Assembly: GCF_022601975.1 (NCBI RefSeq) | Contig: NZ_JAKVIR010000002.1 | Coordinates: 207,158-271,157 of the forward strand | DNA length: 64,000 bases | Origin: Pontibacter sp. E15-1 | GTDB lineage: Bacteria > Bacteroidota > Bacteroidia > Cytophagales > Hymenobacteraceae | Direction: 5' to 3' | Shown here: positions 24,984 to 34,900 of the stretch, one piece after another | How positions within the stretch are numbered: position 1 is the stretch's first letter | Layout of the letters: every line of letters begins with the position of its first letter | The notes under the pieces: generated by a model | Database searches by the model: none | Told to the model about the DNA's origin: nothing | What the model saw: only the letters and a program-made list of their open reading frames with translations | Translations under genes and position numbers: made by a program

Positions 24984-25649
24984 TTAGTTAAACCGAAACT
25001 GAAGGTACTTAATGGGCACACCTTCAGCCAGATACCGCTTTTCATAGGTGGTATAAATACTCATGGTATGTTGCTGTAGATCAGAGGTATAAAGATCGTC
25101 AGTATAGAGCAAATCTCTGATTTTTCCTTTTAGTTCGTGCTGTAACGTCTCGAGGGTAAAGGCATATAGGGCAAGGTTGTCTGTCTTGAGGTGCAGGATG
25201 CCGTCTGGCTTCAGGATTTTCTGGTATAAGTTCAGGAAACGCGGTGAGGTTAGCCGTCGCTTAATATCCCGGTCGCGCGGGCGGGGGTCCGGAAAGGTTA
25301 TCCAGATTTCATCTACCTCATCAGTGTCGAAGTTATCCTCCAGCTGCTCTATAAAAGTGCGCAAAAAAGCCACATTGCTCAGGTCTTCGCTCTCAGCTAG
25401 GGTGCTTCCTTTCCAGAGGCGTGCTCCCTTTATATCGCTCCCAATAAAATTCTTCTCCGGAAAGAGGCGCGCCATCCCCACCGTATACTCACCGCGGCCA
25501 CAACCTACTTCCAGAATCAAAGGCTTGTTATTATCAAAATGGAGCGCACGCCATTTTCCTTTCAGTTGCCCATAGCGCTCGTCGCCCGGCTCCACCACGT
25601 TCTCCCGCTCCCCGATGGCAGCAAATTTTGCTAGTTTAGATCTTCCCAT
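24984..25649 (-). CDS. trmB: tRNA (guanine-N7)-methyltransferase
   Basis: A 221-residue SAM-dependent enzyme making m7G46 in tRNA. The SAM motif is LEVGCGRGEYTVGMA, with NFIGSDIKGARLW after it, and the family signature WITFPDPRPRDRDIKRRLTSPRFL in the second half is split here as WITFPDPRPR and RRLTSPRFL. The length is normal. It is the last gene of the eight-gene run starting at 35025, six bases after folC. Element copy B follows its stop. Confidence 0.95.
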   Translation of the reverse strand: MGRSKLAKFAAIGERENVVEPGDERYGQLKGKWRALHFDNNKPLILEVGCGRGEYTVGMARLFPEKNFIGSDIKGARLWKGSTLAESEDLSNVAFLRTFIEQLEDNFDTDEVDEIWITFPDPRPRDRDIKRRLTSPRFLNLYQKILKPDGILHLKTDNLALYAFTLETLQHELKGKIRDLLYTDDLYTSDLQQHTMSIYTTYEKRYLAEGVPIKYLQFRFN

Positions 25650-25655
25650 GAAGTT

Positions 25656-26948
25656 TTAAAGTTCCTCAATTTCTGCGACCACAAAGGTACTGCCGCCAAT
25701 GAAAATAACCTCATCCGGGGCTGCATTTGCCCTGGCTGCCGCTATTGCCTCAGCTACGGTATTATACCCATTGCCTTGCAGCCCGACGGTTTGGGCCATG
25801 TCTAGTAATTGCGCCACAGGCAAAGCCCTTGGGATAGCGGCCTGGCAAAAATAGTAAGTATACTCAGCAGGTAACAGTTGCAGTATACCGGAGATGTCCT
25901 TGTCGTTGACGGCTCCAAACACCATGTGTACCTGCCTTGCGTTAATCCCCCTGAGCTGCTTCAGTATTTGTTTTATACCATCCTCGTTGTGCCCTGTATC
26001 ACAAATGGTTAAGGGTCGCTTCGCGAGCACTTGCCAACGCCCTTTAAGTCCTGTCAAAGTCTTCGTGTTAGCCAGGCCACTCCGCACAGCTGTATGGGAA
26101 ATATGCCATCCGCGCTTGTGCAGCAACACCAGAGCCTGTAAAACCCCCGGTAAGTTGTGTTTTTGGTAAATACCTGCCAGGTCAATCTCCAGGCCGGGCA
26201 AAAACGATTTCTCATCATGGTATACCTGCAAGACCTGGCGCTCGTGCGTGGCTTCGGTCACCTCTATCCTGAAATGGTCCGGTGCAAAATAGATGGGCGC
26301 ACCTACTTCCTCGGCCTTCGCCTCAAACACCTCCTGCGCCTCCTCCTGTCTCGTGCTGATCACGGTGGGAATGCCCGATTTAATGATACCGGCTTTTTCG
26401 GAAGCGATCGCACTGATGGTATGGCCCAAAAGGGCTTGATGATCATAGCCAATGTTGGTGATCAGGCACAGCTCCGGCGTAATGATATTGGTAGAATCCA
26501 GCCGCCCCCCAAGCCCGACTTCGATCACGGCCACCTCCACCTCTTGATCAGCGAAATACCGGAAGGCGAGTGCCACCGTCATCTCAAAGAAGGAAGGTTG
26601 CACGCGCTCAAAAAGCTGCTGGTGCTGCTGTACAAAATCGATAAGGTAGCGCTCAGGCAGTTCCTCGCCGTTTATGCGGATGCGCTCCGTGAACGACTTC
26701 AGGTGCGGCGAGGTATACAGCCCGGTTTTGTAACCAGACTCCTGGAGCACGGCGGCGAGCATGTGGGAGCTGCTGCCTTTCCCGTTTGTGCCCGCCACAT
26801 GTATAGACTTAAACTGATGCTGTGGCTGGCCCAGCGCTTCACAAAGTGTTTCGATATTGTCCAGGCTCTTCTTAAAAGCAGCATTGCCGATGCGTTGGAA
26901 CATCGGCAATTGCTGGTATAGGTAATCAAGGCACTCCTGATAGGTCAT
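25656..26948 (-). CDS. folC: Dihydrofolate synthase / folylpolyglutamate synthase
   Basis: A 430-residue Mur-ligase-family enzyme adding glutamate to dihydropteroate or folates. The ATP P-loop is GTNGKGSSSHMLAAVL near residue 52, with GLGGRLDSTN and CDTGHNEDGI further on. The length is standard. It lies 22 bp after the TonB-like gene and six bases before trmB in the same direction. Confidence 0.95.
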   Translation of the reverse strand: MTYQECLDYLYQQLPMFQRIGNAAFKKSLDNIETLCEALGQPQHQFKSIHVAGTNGKGSSSHMLAAVLQESGYKTGLYTSPHLKSFTERIRINGEELPERYLIDFVQQHQQLFERVQPSFFEMTVALAFRYFADQEVEVAVIEVGLGGRLDSTNIITPELCLITNIGYDHQALLGHTISAIASEKAGIIKSGIPTVISTRQEEAQEVFEAKAEEVGAPIYFAPDHFRIEVTEATHERQVLQVYHDEKSFLPGLEIDLAGIYQKHNLPGVLQALVLLHKRGWHISHTAVRSGLANTKTLTGLKGRWQVLAKRPLTICDTGHNEDGIKQILKQLRGINARQVHMVFGAVNDKDISGILQLLPAEYTYYFCQAAIPRALPVAQLLDMAQTVGLQGNGYNTVAEAIAAARANAAPDEVIFIGGSTFVVAEIEEL

Positions 26949-26970
26949 AGGTAAAGGTACTGGGCGCGGC

Positions 26971-27897
26971 TTAGCGCGAGGTAATTCTAAATGTCACGAC
27001 GCCAGAGGCTCCGGAATTGACGGTGCCGGAACCTGTACGGCTAAATGTGGTTTTCTGCAGCTGCTCTTTGTACCAGGCCACCACCTGCGGCGACACATTA
27101 CTTTCAAGCACGGTGATTCCCTCCAGGTTTCCGTCTGCGTCGATCTTGATCGAGAACTTGACGAGGCCCGTCACATTGCTGTAAGGGTCTTTGCGGGGCT
27201 CAATGTCATAGCGCCAGCCCGGCATGTTCAAGGATCCGCCTCCGCCGCCACCCGCTTTGCCGTAAAGTGACTTGGCGTCTACTTTTCCTTCCGGATCGCC
27301 TTTGTCGCCAACGGCTCCGTCGTTATCTCCGTTATTGTTGCCGGTAGCGGCATCTGAAGAACCGTTTTTGCCATTGCCTGTACTGTTGGTAGGCTTGCCG
27401 GGGTATAAAGACTTCGGCTTTTCAGGCTCCTTTTTAACAACTTCTTCCTTTGGCTCCGCCTTGGGCTGAGGCTTCGCCTCTTCCTTTGTTGGCTGCGGCT
27501 TTAGTTGTGGCTTCACTACTTCCTTCACCGATACCGGGGCTTCGGCCGTGGTCGTGGTTACCTTAGGCGTTTCCACGGGTTGCGGAGGCGAAGGCGGTGT
27601 TGGCTTGGCCACTGGCTGAGGGTCTGGCAGTGGGTCAGGCTGCGTTGGGGCTGGTTTGCTGTCCTCTGTGTTTTTGGAGGGGTTCGGGGTGGCCAGGGTC
27701 TGTACATCCCCGCTTCCCACAGCATCTAAGCCGAAATTCAGCTCAATCCCGTACTCGGGTGCAGGTGGGTCGGGAGCGCTCCAGGCCAGCATATAAATCA
27801 GAAAAAGCAAGAGCAGCACATGCATGCCGATGCTCACACCGGCAGCAATGCGCTTGTTCTTCTCTTCTTCTTCTATTGGGTAAGGGGCAATGGCCAT
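26971..27897 (-). CDS. TonB-like energy transducer
   Basis: A 308-residue protein with a short cytoplasmic N terminus, one membrane segment (about residues 20-40, VSIGMHVLLLLFLIYMLAW), a long Pro/Lys/Glu-rich periplasmic stretch (about 70-170), a Gly/Asn/Asp-rich linker and a C-terminal domain (about 225-308) with VTGLVKFSIKIDADGNLEGITVLESN, here quoted only as FSIKIDADGNLEGITVLESN. This is the TonB/TolA layout: it would couple the ExbB-ExbD motor to an outer-membrane partner. It starts ten bases after exbD stops. The typical YP motif of TonB is replaced by MPGWRYDIEP, so a TolA-like role is possible. Confidence 0.85.
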   Translation of the reverse strand: MAIAPYPIEEEEKNKRIAAGVSIGMHVLLLLFLIYMLAWSAPDPPAPEYGIELNFGLDAVGSGDVQTLATPNPSKNTEDSKPAPTQPDPLPDPQPVAKPTPPSPPQPVETPKVTTTTAEAPVSVKEVVKPQLKPQPTKEEAKPQPKAEPKEEVVKKEPEKPKSLYPGKPTNSTGNGKNGSSDAATGNNNGDNDGAVGDKGDPEGKVDAKSLYGKAGGGGGGSLNMPGWRYDIEPRKDPYSNVTGLVKFSIKIDADGNLEGITVLESNVSPQVVAWYKEQLQKTTFSRTGSGTVNSGASGVVTFRITSR

Positions 27898-27906
27898 ATT
27901 CCGTTT

Positions 27907-28302
27907 TTATTCAGTTGGCACTGTGGCCAATGTTACGCTTGCGTTCAGGTTCTTGGCGATTCCGGCCACCTTCACCAGGTACTCTACCGGCACGCTCTTG
28001 TCAACGTGTAACACCACGGCCCCTTCTTCTGTTCCTTGCAACAAGGCAGTCAGCTGAGGCTCTATCTGCTCAAGGGGGATTTGCTTTTCGTTTAAGTAAT
28101 ACTTTAAGTCCTCGGTAATGGTCACGCTTATCTTTTGCATCACAATGTCCGAGGTCTTGCTGCTTGGCAAGCTCACCGGAAGCCCGGAGGGCGTCACGAA
28201 ATTGGAGGTCAGCATGAAGAAGATGAGCAACAGGAAAATAATGTCCGTCATCGACGACATGCTAAACTCGGCATTTGTCCTGTTTTTCGAGCGAAGGTTC
28301 AT
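27907..28302 (-). CDS. ExbD/TolR-family proton channel subunit
   Basis: A 131-residue protein with one membrane segment near residues 16-36. It contains the conserved Asp in SSMTDIIFLLLIFFMLTS, which takes part in proton flow, and a periplasmic domain with VTITEDLKYYLNEKQIPLE. The length and order (ExbB, ExbD, TonB-like) are typical of the inner-membrane motor driving TonB. It starts two bases after exbB. Confidence 0.92.
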   Translation of the reverse strand: MNLRSKNRTNAEFSMSSMTDIIFLLLIFFMLTSNFVTPSGLPVSLPSSKTSDIVMQKISVTITEDLKYYLNEKQIPLEQIEPQLTALLQGTEEGAVVLHVDKSVPVEYLVKVAGIAKNLNASVTLATVPTE

Positions 28303-28304
28303 TG

Positions 28305-29009
28305 CTAAAGCTGTGGTTCTTGTAAGAGATCAAGGAACTCGATAGACGAGTACTCCATGGCATGCACAATGCTGTCGATTTTGGATACCAGGTAGTTATA
28401 CCCCACATAGGCCGGAAGACCGATAATCAGACCTGCCGCCGTGGTTACCATGGCCTGGTATATACCGCTCGAAAGCAGCTTCGGGCTCACGGAGCCTTCA
28501 GCCTGGGCAATGGCGATAAACGCCTCAATCATACCTGTTACCGTACCAAGGAAGCCCAGCATCGGGGCCGCACCCGCGATGGTGGCCAGGGCAGACAGAT
28601 TTTTCTCCAGGCGGCTGATCTCGATCTTGCCCACATTCTCAATGGACGTCTCGATGTTCTTCAGTGGGTTTCCGATGCGGGTAAGTCCTTTCTCCAACAT
28701 GCGGGAAACCGGTGTATTGGTTTGGGCGCAAAGCATCTTGGCTCCATTTATGTCGCCGGCCAGCACCATTTTCTTGATGCGCTCGTTAAAGCCCTCCGGG
28801 TTTTTGGCGGCTTTCTTCAGGGTAAGGAACCGCTCCACGAAAATGTAAATGGCCGCCAGCGAAAGCAGAGCCAGCGGAATCATTGCCCAGCCCCCGGCAA
28901 GCGCCAGGTCGAGTAGCCTTACAGATTCTGGTGCCTCTTTGGCACCTTCAACCAATGCAGTGGTCGTGTCAGCGGCTGTTGTTGTGATTTGTAATAAGAG
29001 TGAGGTCAT
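28305..29009 (-). CDS. ExbB/TolQ/MotA-family proton channel
   Basis: I chose the ATG at 29009 (234 residues, MTSLLLQITT...), one base after the stop of the SPOR gene. A longer frame reaching 29093 would overlap that gene and adds nonsense. Three membrane segments are visible (about residues 30-60, 120-145, 160-190), with the motif AAPMLGFLGTVTGMI and ISRLEKNLSALATIA. It forms the proton channel with ExbD. Confidence 0.92.
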   Translation of the reverse strand: MTSLLLQITTTAADTTTALVEGAKEAPESVRLLDLALAGGWAMIPLALLSLAAIYIFVERFLTLKKAAKNPEGFNERIKKMVLAGDINGAKMLCAQTNTPVSRMLEKGLTRIGNPLKNIETSIENVGKIEISRLEKNLSALATIAGAAPMLGFLGTVTGMIEAFIAIAQAEGSVSPKLLSSGIYQAMVTTAAGLIIGLPAYVGYNYLVSKIDSIVHAMEYSSIEFLDLLQEPQL

Positions 29010-29010
29010 G

Positions 29011-30162
29011 TTAATAATTAAGTACCCAAATTGTTTCTCCGAATGATTTTTTAAAGTCGCTGAGCGCAGCCTTCGCTTCATCTGCCGAGGCAAAATCCGC
29101 TACCGACACGCGGTAAAGTTTACTGTTCTGACCCGGTACCAGCACTTTGGAGGCGTGTCCCTCCTTGCGCACGGCGTCCCGTTTCAGCTCTGCATTCTGG
29201 TTGGTGGAATATCCGCCAATGATAATATAGGAACGACCGGTCTGGCCATTAATTGTAAGCACAGGAGCCTCCGGCTGCTTGGCCTCTACCTTTGCAGGTG
29301 CCTCGGCTTTTACCACTTCCTCAGTGCCTTCTGCTGTGGTTTCAGGACTAAACGCCTCAGCCGGAGTCTCTTCAGCAGCGACTTCGGGCATTGTCTGCCA
29401 TACCTCCTGTGCTTCGGTCACGGCATCTGACTGAGACAGGATGGTGCTGTATACCTCCGCCTGTTCTTCTGCCGTAAAGGGCACATAGTCTGCAGCATAT
29501 CTGTCTGTAGCTGCAGTACTGCTTGCGGCGTGGCTATAATTAAATAAGGTTACCGGGTTGAGGCTGCTCAAATTGTAATCTGCCTGCAGCGACAGAAAGT
29601 ATAAGGCGGCTCCGGTGAGACCAGCCAGTGCCATACCTGCCGCCACGTTGTAGGCCCGCTTCAGACGCTTACGAAACGGCTGCTTTTCCGCCGCATGCTC
29701 CTGCTGCCGCTCTTTGATAAGCGTGCGCAACACAGCGGGCTCCTCTATCCGGATTGGGCGGGCCACCAACTCAGGCAGCCCAAAGCTGGCATCCAGCAGG
29801 TTGTCGCCCTCTATGTACTCAAATTCGATCTTATGCTCCGGACTATACCTGAAAATGCCAATGCCAGCCATCTCCAAACGGTTCTCTGTCTGCAGACGGG
29901 CTTTTGCCTGTAGCACGAACGAGGCGACAAGTTGCTGCGCCTCTTCATTAGAAACTCCGTTGTGGTATGCGATCGTGCTGATCAGCAGGCCATCGTTCAG
30001 TATAAGCTTCTCGTTAAAGGCGACCTTTTTGGAGGGAGGCGCAAAAGAATGCTTTACCGGATTTATCCTGGCCGCTACATACCGCGTAATCAGCCCGCCG
30101 AAGTCGGGTATGATGACGCAGTCGTGGTCATAGAGCAGTGACTTGATATACTTTTCAACCAT
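29011..30162 (-). CDS. HU-like (CCDC81-type) and SPOR domain membrane protein
   Basis: A 383-residue protein. The N-terminal 150 residues match the HU-CCDC81 bacterial domains: SLLYDHDCVIIPDFGGLIT, VAFNEKLILNDGLL, GIGIFRYSPEHKIEF. A single membrane helix follows (about residues 170-192), then an Ala/Glu/Pro-rich linker, and the C-terminal 75 residues (YIIIGGYSTNQNAELK ... LYRVSVADFASADEAKAAL) form a SPOR peptidoglycan-binding domain. In Bacteroidetes such proteins are widespread and poorly studied. The HU-like part faces the cytoplasm and the SPOR part the periplasm, suggesting a link between cytoplasm and septal wall. It is coupled to exbB. Confidence 0.88.
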   Translation of the reverse strand: MVEKYIKSLLYDHDCVIIPDFGGLITRYVAARINPVKHSFAPPSKKVAFNEKLILNDGLLISTIAYHNGVSNEEAQQLVASFVLQAKARLQTENRLEMAGIGIFRYSPEHKIEFEYIEGDNLLDASFGLPELVARPIRIEEPAVLRTLIKERQQEHAAEKQPFRKRLKRAYNVAAGMALAGLTGAALYFLSLQADYNLSSLNPVTLFNYSHAASSTAATDRYAADYVPFTAEEQAEVYSTILSQSDAVTEAQEVWQTMPEVAAEETPAEAFSPETTAEGTEEVVKAEAPAKVEAKQPEAPVLTINGQTGRSYIIIGGYSTNQNAELKRDAVRKEGHASKVLVPGQNSKLYRVSVADFASADEAKAALSDFKKSFGETIWVLNY

Positions 30163-30168
30163 ATGCAG

Positions 30169-31863
30169 TTAGAATGAGTAAGAAACGCCTCCGATCAGGT
30201 TTATGCTCTTGCCCGGATAGTTGACGAACCTTTCGTACTTCTGCCCGAACAAGTTGTTGGCCATCAAAAATACGGTGAAATTGTTTGTAAAGCGATAGTC
30301 TGCCTTCAGATTTAAATCCACTATATTGTCCGTCTGGCGCAACTCGGTTGTTCCGTCCGGACGGGTGATCCGGCCAAATGAGTTTCCAATATAATAAAGT
30401 TCTGAATTAAAGAGAACCTTGTCGTAGAAGTTATAGGTACCGAACACGCTCGCCATGAGCTCGGGGCGGTGGAAGGGCTGCTCTAAGGAAGCCATGTTAT
30501 AACTATTATAATCAGCCTTTACGCCCAACCGTATTTCATCGGAATAGTTGAAGGAGGCCTCTGTATAAAAATTCAGCACGTTGGTCACGCCGTCGTCATA
30601 CAGCAGGTCAAACTTGGCCGGGTCCTCCACTGAGTTATTGAAAAAGTAAAGGTTTCGGAAGTTCTGATAGGCCACGCGCGCATTTAGCTGCACATAGTTG
30701 GCAATATTCGCCTGCATGCCGCCGTATACCTCAAGCCCTTTGTTCACGTCAGCCACCTGCGCATTCGGCGCCAGCCAGGGGTTTTCCTGAGTTAGCTGGT
30801 ATAAAGTAACCCTTTCCAGGTCTCCCCCTAACCCAGCGTATAACAACAGGTTGCCTTTAATCGGCTCTACTGCCAGGCGCACCATGGGGTATACATTCAC
30901 TTTGCGCGCATCGTTAATGGTATCCCCGGTGTAGGCCACCTTGGCCCCCAGTGTCAGACGGACGGCGTTAAGCTGGCGCTCGTAGGCGGCATGCAGCTTA
31001 AAGAAACTGCGGGTTATGCTCAGGGAGTCTTTCTGCGAAAGGAAAGAAAGATCCACGTCAGTCTTAAAAGCAGACTCCTCGTCGATGCCATACTCACTGC
31101 GCAGTTTCAGGGCGAGGTTGCTCTCGCTCATGGCAAAGCGGTCGTTCAGATACCGGAACTGCACATCGCCTTTGTACTGCAATGGGGCGTCAGATGTCTG
31201 GTTATGCAGAAACCCATTCGCAGAAACACGGTTAAACACCTGACGGATAGTATCCTTATCCACCTCCTGGTCACCCTCTACTGCAGGCTCATACCCATAA
31301 AAGAACACCTTGTCGCGGCCGTAGTCCAGTTTGCCCCCCACGGTAAAATCTCCCACATAGCGCTCTCCGTGCAGGGTAATCGCGGAGTTGGCCACGGCAG
31401 AATTGCTTTTGTCCACAGGGCCCCGGGCAGAGGCGATATGGCTCACCGACGCGCCGAAGTCTGACGTCTCGCTGCGTTTGTTGTGGAAATACCCTTTCAG
31501 GTAGAGCGAGGCGTAGTTACCGAGTCCGGCCTTGAGGTAATTGCCGTAGAGTTTCGTCAGCTCGTCCTGCTTGATGGTCAGCACGCGCATCTGCAAGTCA
31601 ATGTCCTGCTCCGGCAAACGGTAGTCCGAAAAGCGATAGCGCACGTTGCGCTCTTCGTTAGAGGGTGGGTCGATGCGGAATTTCTCGAAATTACGGGCAG
31701 CCTGGGGCAGTTCGTTCACGCGGTTCTTCTCCACAACTACCTCGGCGTCTTCCAGTTTGGCTCCCTCACCCCAACCTTGGGTTTGCGCCTGCACCGTGTT
31801 CAGGTAGCTATACCCCACACTCATCACAATGGCCAGGGAGGCTAATCTTATCTTATTCTTCAT
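30169..31863 (-). CDS. Outer-membrane beta-barrel protein (TonB-receptor-like barrel without plug)
   Basis: A 564-residue protein with a signal peptide ending NTVQAQ (about residue 27). The mature part opens with LEDAEVVVEKNRVNELPQA and then has alternating beta-strands to a final Phe (GGVSYSF), typical of an outer-membrane barrel. The late segments (RFTNNFTVFLMANNLFGQKY) resemble TonB-dependent receptors, but no plug or carboxypeptidase-regulatory domain is present. It lies between the TPR protein and the HU/SPOR protein in one operon, so it may be the outer-membrane partner of the TonB-like protein encoded downstream. Confidence 0.82.
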   Translation of the reverse strand: MKNKIRLASLAIVMSVGYSYLNTVQAQTQGWGEGAKLEDAEVVVEKNRVNELPQAARNFEKFRIDPPSNEERNVRYRFSDYRLPEQDIDLQMRVLTIKQDELTKLYGNYLKAGLGNYASLYLKGYFHNKRSETSDFGASVSHIASARGPVDKSNSAVANSAITLHGERYVGDFTVGGKLDYGRDKVFFYGYEPAVEGDQEVDKDTIRQVFNRVSANGFLHNQTSDAPLQYKGDVQFRYLNDRFAMSESNLALKLRSEYGIDEESAFKTDVDLSFLSQKDSLSITRSFFKLHAAYERQLNAVRLTLGAKVAYTGDTINDARKVNVYPMVRLAVEPIKGNLLLYAGLGGDLERVTLYQLTQENPWLAPNAQVADVNKGLEVYGGMQANIANYVQLNARVAYQNFRNLYFFNNSVEDPAKFDLLYDDGVTNVLNFYTEASFNYSDEIRLGVKADYNSYNMASLEQPFHRPELMASVFGTYNFYDKVLFNSELYYIGNSFGRITRPDGTTELRQTDNIVDLNLKADYRFTNNFTVFLMANNLFGQKYERFVNYPGKSINLIGGVSYSF

Positions 31864-31905
31864 GATAACGATTCTGTTCTAAACTAAAACGGATGTTGTA
31901 CTTGC

Positions 31906-34900
31906 TTACTGCTGGTCTGTGGTATCGCTCGGCATCTGCATTTCCAGCGAATCAGTGGGCGGCGTCAGCCTTGGCTGCGGGGCCTGCTCCTGCAGTTGCT
32001 GTGTGTTGTCTGTAGTGGATTTTCCTTCCAGCTTTGCCAGCTTCTGCTTCGCCTCCGCCACAATCTCCTTGTTAGGGGCATTCTCGATGATGGAGTTGAG
32101 CGTGGCCTTGGCCTGGAACATCTCGTTTTGGGCAGTGTAGTTGTCAGCGATGATCAGGAAGGTTTTGCCGAGCCAGAAATCATAGTTCGAGTATTTGGTG
32201 TTGAAGCCAAAGGCCACATCAATGGACTCTTTGTATTTTTTCTGCTTATACAGGATTTGCGCGATCAGGTACTGTGCCTCCGCCCCGTTCACATCGGCAG
32301 CCGAAGCGACTGTCTCGCGCAATTCCGTTAGGGCCTGCTCCATGTTTCCCTGGGCGTAGGTAGACTTTGCCCGGAACAGCAGCGCAGAATTGTAGGCATT
32401 CAGCGAGGCGTTGCCTTGGCTGATCAGCTCGTTGGCCGAGCGCTTGGCAGACGTGTAGTCGTTGCTCTGGTAATAGGCCTGCATCAAGCCGATCAGGGCC
32501 GTCTGTTGTTCTTTACGGTTAGAGGCCAGGTCGCGCAGGCGGCTGTAATACTTGATGGCCTCGGTGTAGTTTTTAGCCTCCAACTCCAGATCCCCAACGC
32601 GCTGCACGGCACGGTTCACGTACTCCGATCGGTTCTCGTTAATAACCTCTTTCATACGCTTCAGGCCCTCCGGGATATTGTTCTGGCGCAGGTATGAGTC
32701 AGAAAGGAAGTAACGGGTGTCCGCCGCGAAGGAGCTCTTGGGGTATGATTTGAGATAAGCTTCGAACTTCGGAATCGCCTGCTCATACTTCTGGCTGAAA
32801 TACAGGGTTTTGGCTGCCTCATACTCCACGCTTTCTAAAGCATCACTCTGCGGGTTGGCAGACTTGAAACGGTCCAGGTATGCGTCAAACTCGTTGCTGC
32901 GGTTCTCAGTGCCCAGCACCTCCTGCAGGCTGTAGAGTGCGCCGCTGGCTACTTTTGCGGAAGGGAACTCCTCCAGCACGCGTTTCTGGTCGGCAATGGC
33001 CAAGTCATTTTGCCGCAGGTTGGCGTAGGCTGTGCCGCGCTTCTGCAGCGCGTTTGGCACCAGCTTGCTTTGCGGCATGTTATTGATCAGCGTGCTGAAT
33101 TCTGCCACGGCCGCCTTATAGTTGCCAGACTCATAGTCGATTACTGCCATCTGGTAGTAGGCATCGTCCAAGTACCGCGACTTCGGATATTTGTTAATCA
33201 ATTCCTGTAAGGCTTCCTTGGCCTTGTCGTTGCGGTTGTTGATGCTCAGCACCACGCCTTTCTGGAAAAGGGCATAGTCGCGGTCCGGGGAGCTGGAGGC
33301 AATCACGCGCTCATACAGCTTCAGGGCCTCGGCATAGTTTTTAGACACATAATAGGTATCAGCCAGGCGCACCGTGGCGTCGTTGTAATTGGGGTTGCTC
33401 GGCTGAATCGACTCCAGGTATGCTTTGAAGTGGGTCAGCGCCTTGTCATACTCCTTCGTGTTGAAATACGCATACCCGATGCCATACCGTGACTTGGTAT
33501 AATAGTCTGACTTTGTGGATGGGGTGGTTCGGAACACGGCTGCGTAACTGTTGATCGCGTCGTTGTAGCGCTGCCCGATAGAATAGGCCTCGCCCTTCAC
33601 AAAGTGACTCGACGCTGTCACCTCCTTATCGTAGGGGTACTGCAGCGACTTGTCCAGCATTTGCACAGCCTGCGGGAACTTGGCATCGTTGAACAGGTTT
33701 ACGGCGTGATAATAGGTCACACGCTGATAGGTTTGCAGGATGCGCCAGCTCTTGGTGGGCAGGCTTTCGATGTGGCGGATCGCCTCCGCGTAGTTGTTCG
33801 AGCCGAAGTAGGAGTCGCTCAGCAGTTTGTCTGCCTCCTCTGCCTGCTCCGAGTTGGGGTACTTGTCGTTGAAGTCGGCCAGAGAGGTGATCACCTCTCT
33901 GAAATTGCCCAGCTCATAGTTTACCTGCGCATACTTGAGCGTGGCCGCCTCCGTCACGGCTTTATCCTGATCGTTCTTTCTGGCTTGGTCAAAGGCAGTT
34001 AAGGCAAACTGCTTGTTGTTCTCCTTCAGGTAACTCAGGCCCAGGTAATACGCTGCGTTCTGTCCTAGGGCATCTTTTTTAAGCGCGATTTCCTTGAAGT
34101 TGGCTATCGCGTTTTTGTAGTTGTTGTTCTTAAAGTCGGTGAAAGCGATTTTATACTGTACTGTTGGCTCAAGCGTACGCTTGCCGTTCGCAAACTGGTG
34201 GAAATACTTTTCAGCAGTTTTGTAGTCGGCTTTCTGGTAGTAGGCATCCCCGACCAGCAGGGCAATGTCATCAGTCTGCTGCACCGGCGGCGATTTGGCC
34301 AGCGCCGCCTCGCCATAGCGGATCACTTCGTATATGTCGTTTTCCTTATACAGGATTTCGGTAACCATATAGGGCACGATGGCGGCGTATGCCTCATTCT
34401 GCTCCGCAATCTTCAGGTCTGCCTTGGCAGCGGCGTAGTCGCCTTTGCGGTATGCGATGTATCCGGCATAGTAATTAGAGGCATAGGCAAAGCGATGCTC
34501 ATCCTGCCGAAAGCCGGTCGTCTTGTTTTTGTCGAAGTAGGTTTTGGCGTTATCGAAGTCTTTGGTGGCAAAATACGAGTAGCCCAGCTTAAACTCAAGC
34601 TCCTTATTCTGCTTGATGCCAAGCAAATGCGTGGGCGCCTGCAGCAACAGTTCAATGGCTTTTTTATAGTCCTTCTGCTCGAAATAGTACAGGCCAAGCT
34701 CGTAGTTTGCCAGGGCTGTCTTGGGGTGCGAGGGGTAGTTGCTGGCAAAGTTCAGGATCAGTTGTTCTGCATCCGGATGGAAGAGGTATAGGCCGCTGAG
34801 CGCGTAGTAATACTGGGCGTCAGCTGTTTTGGCGTCATCGCCCATCACATCGATGTACTTCTGAAAAGCCTCCTGGGCAGCGCCGTACTTGGCGCGGTCA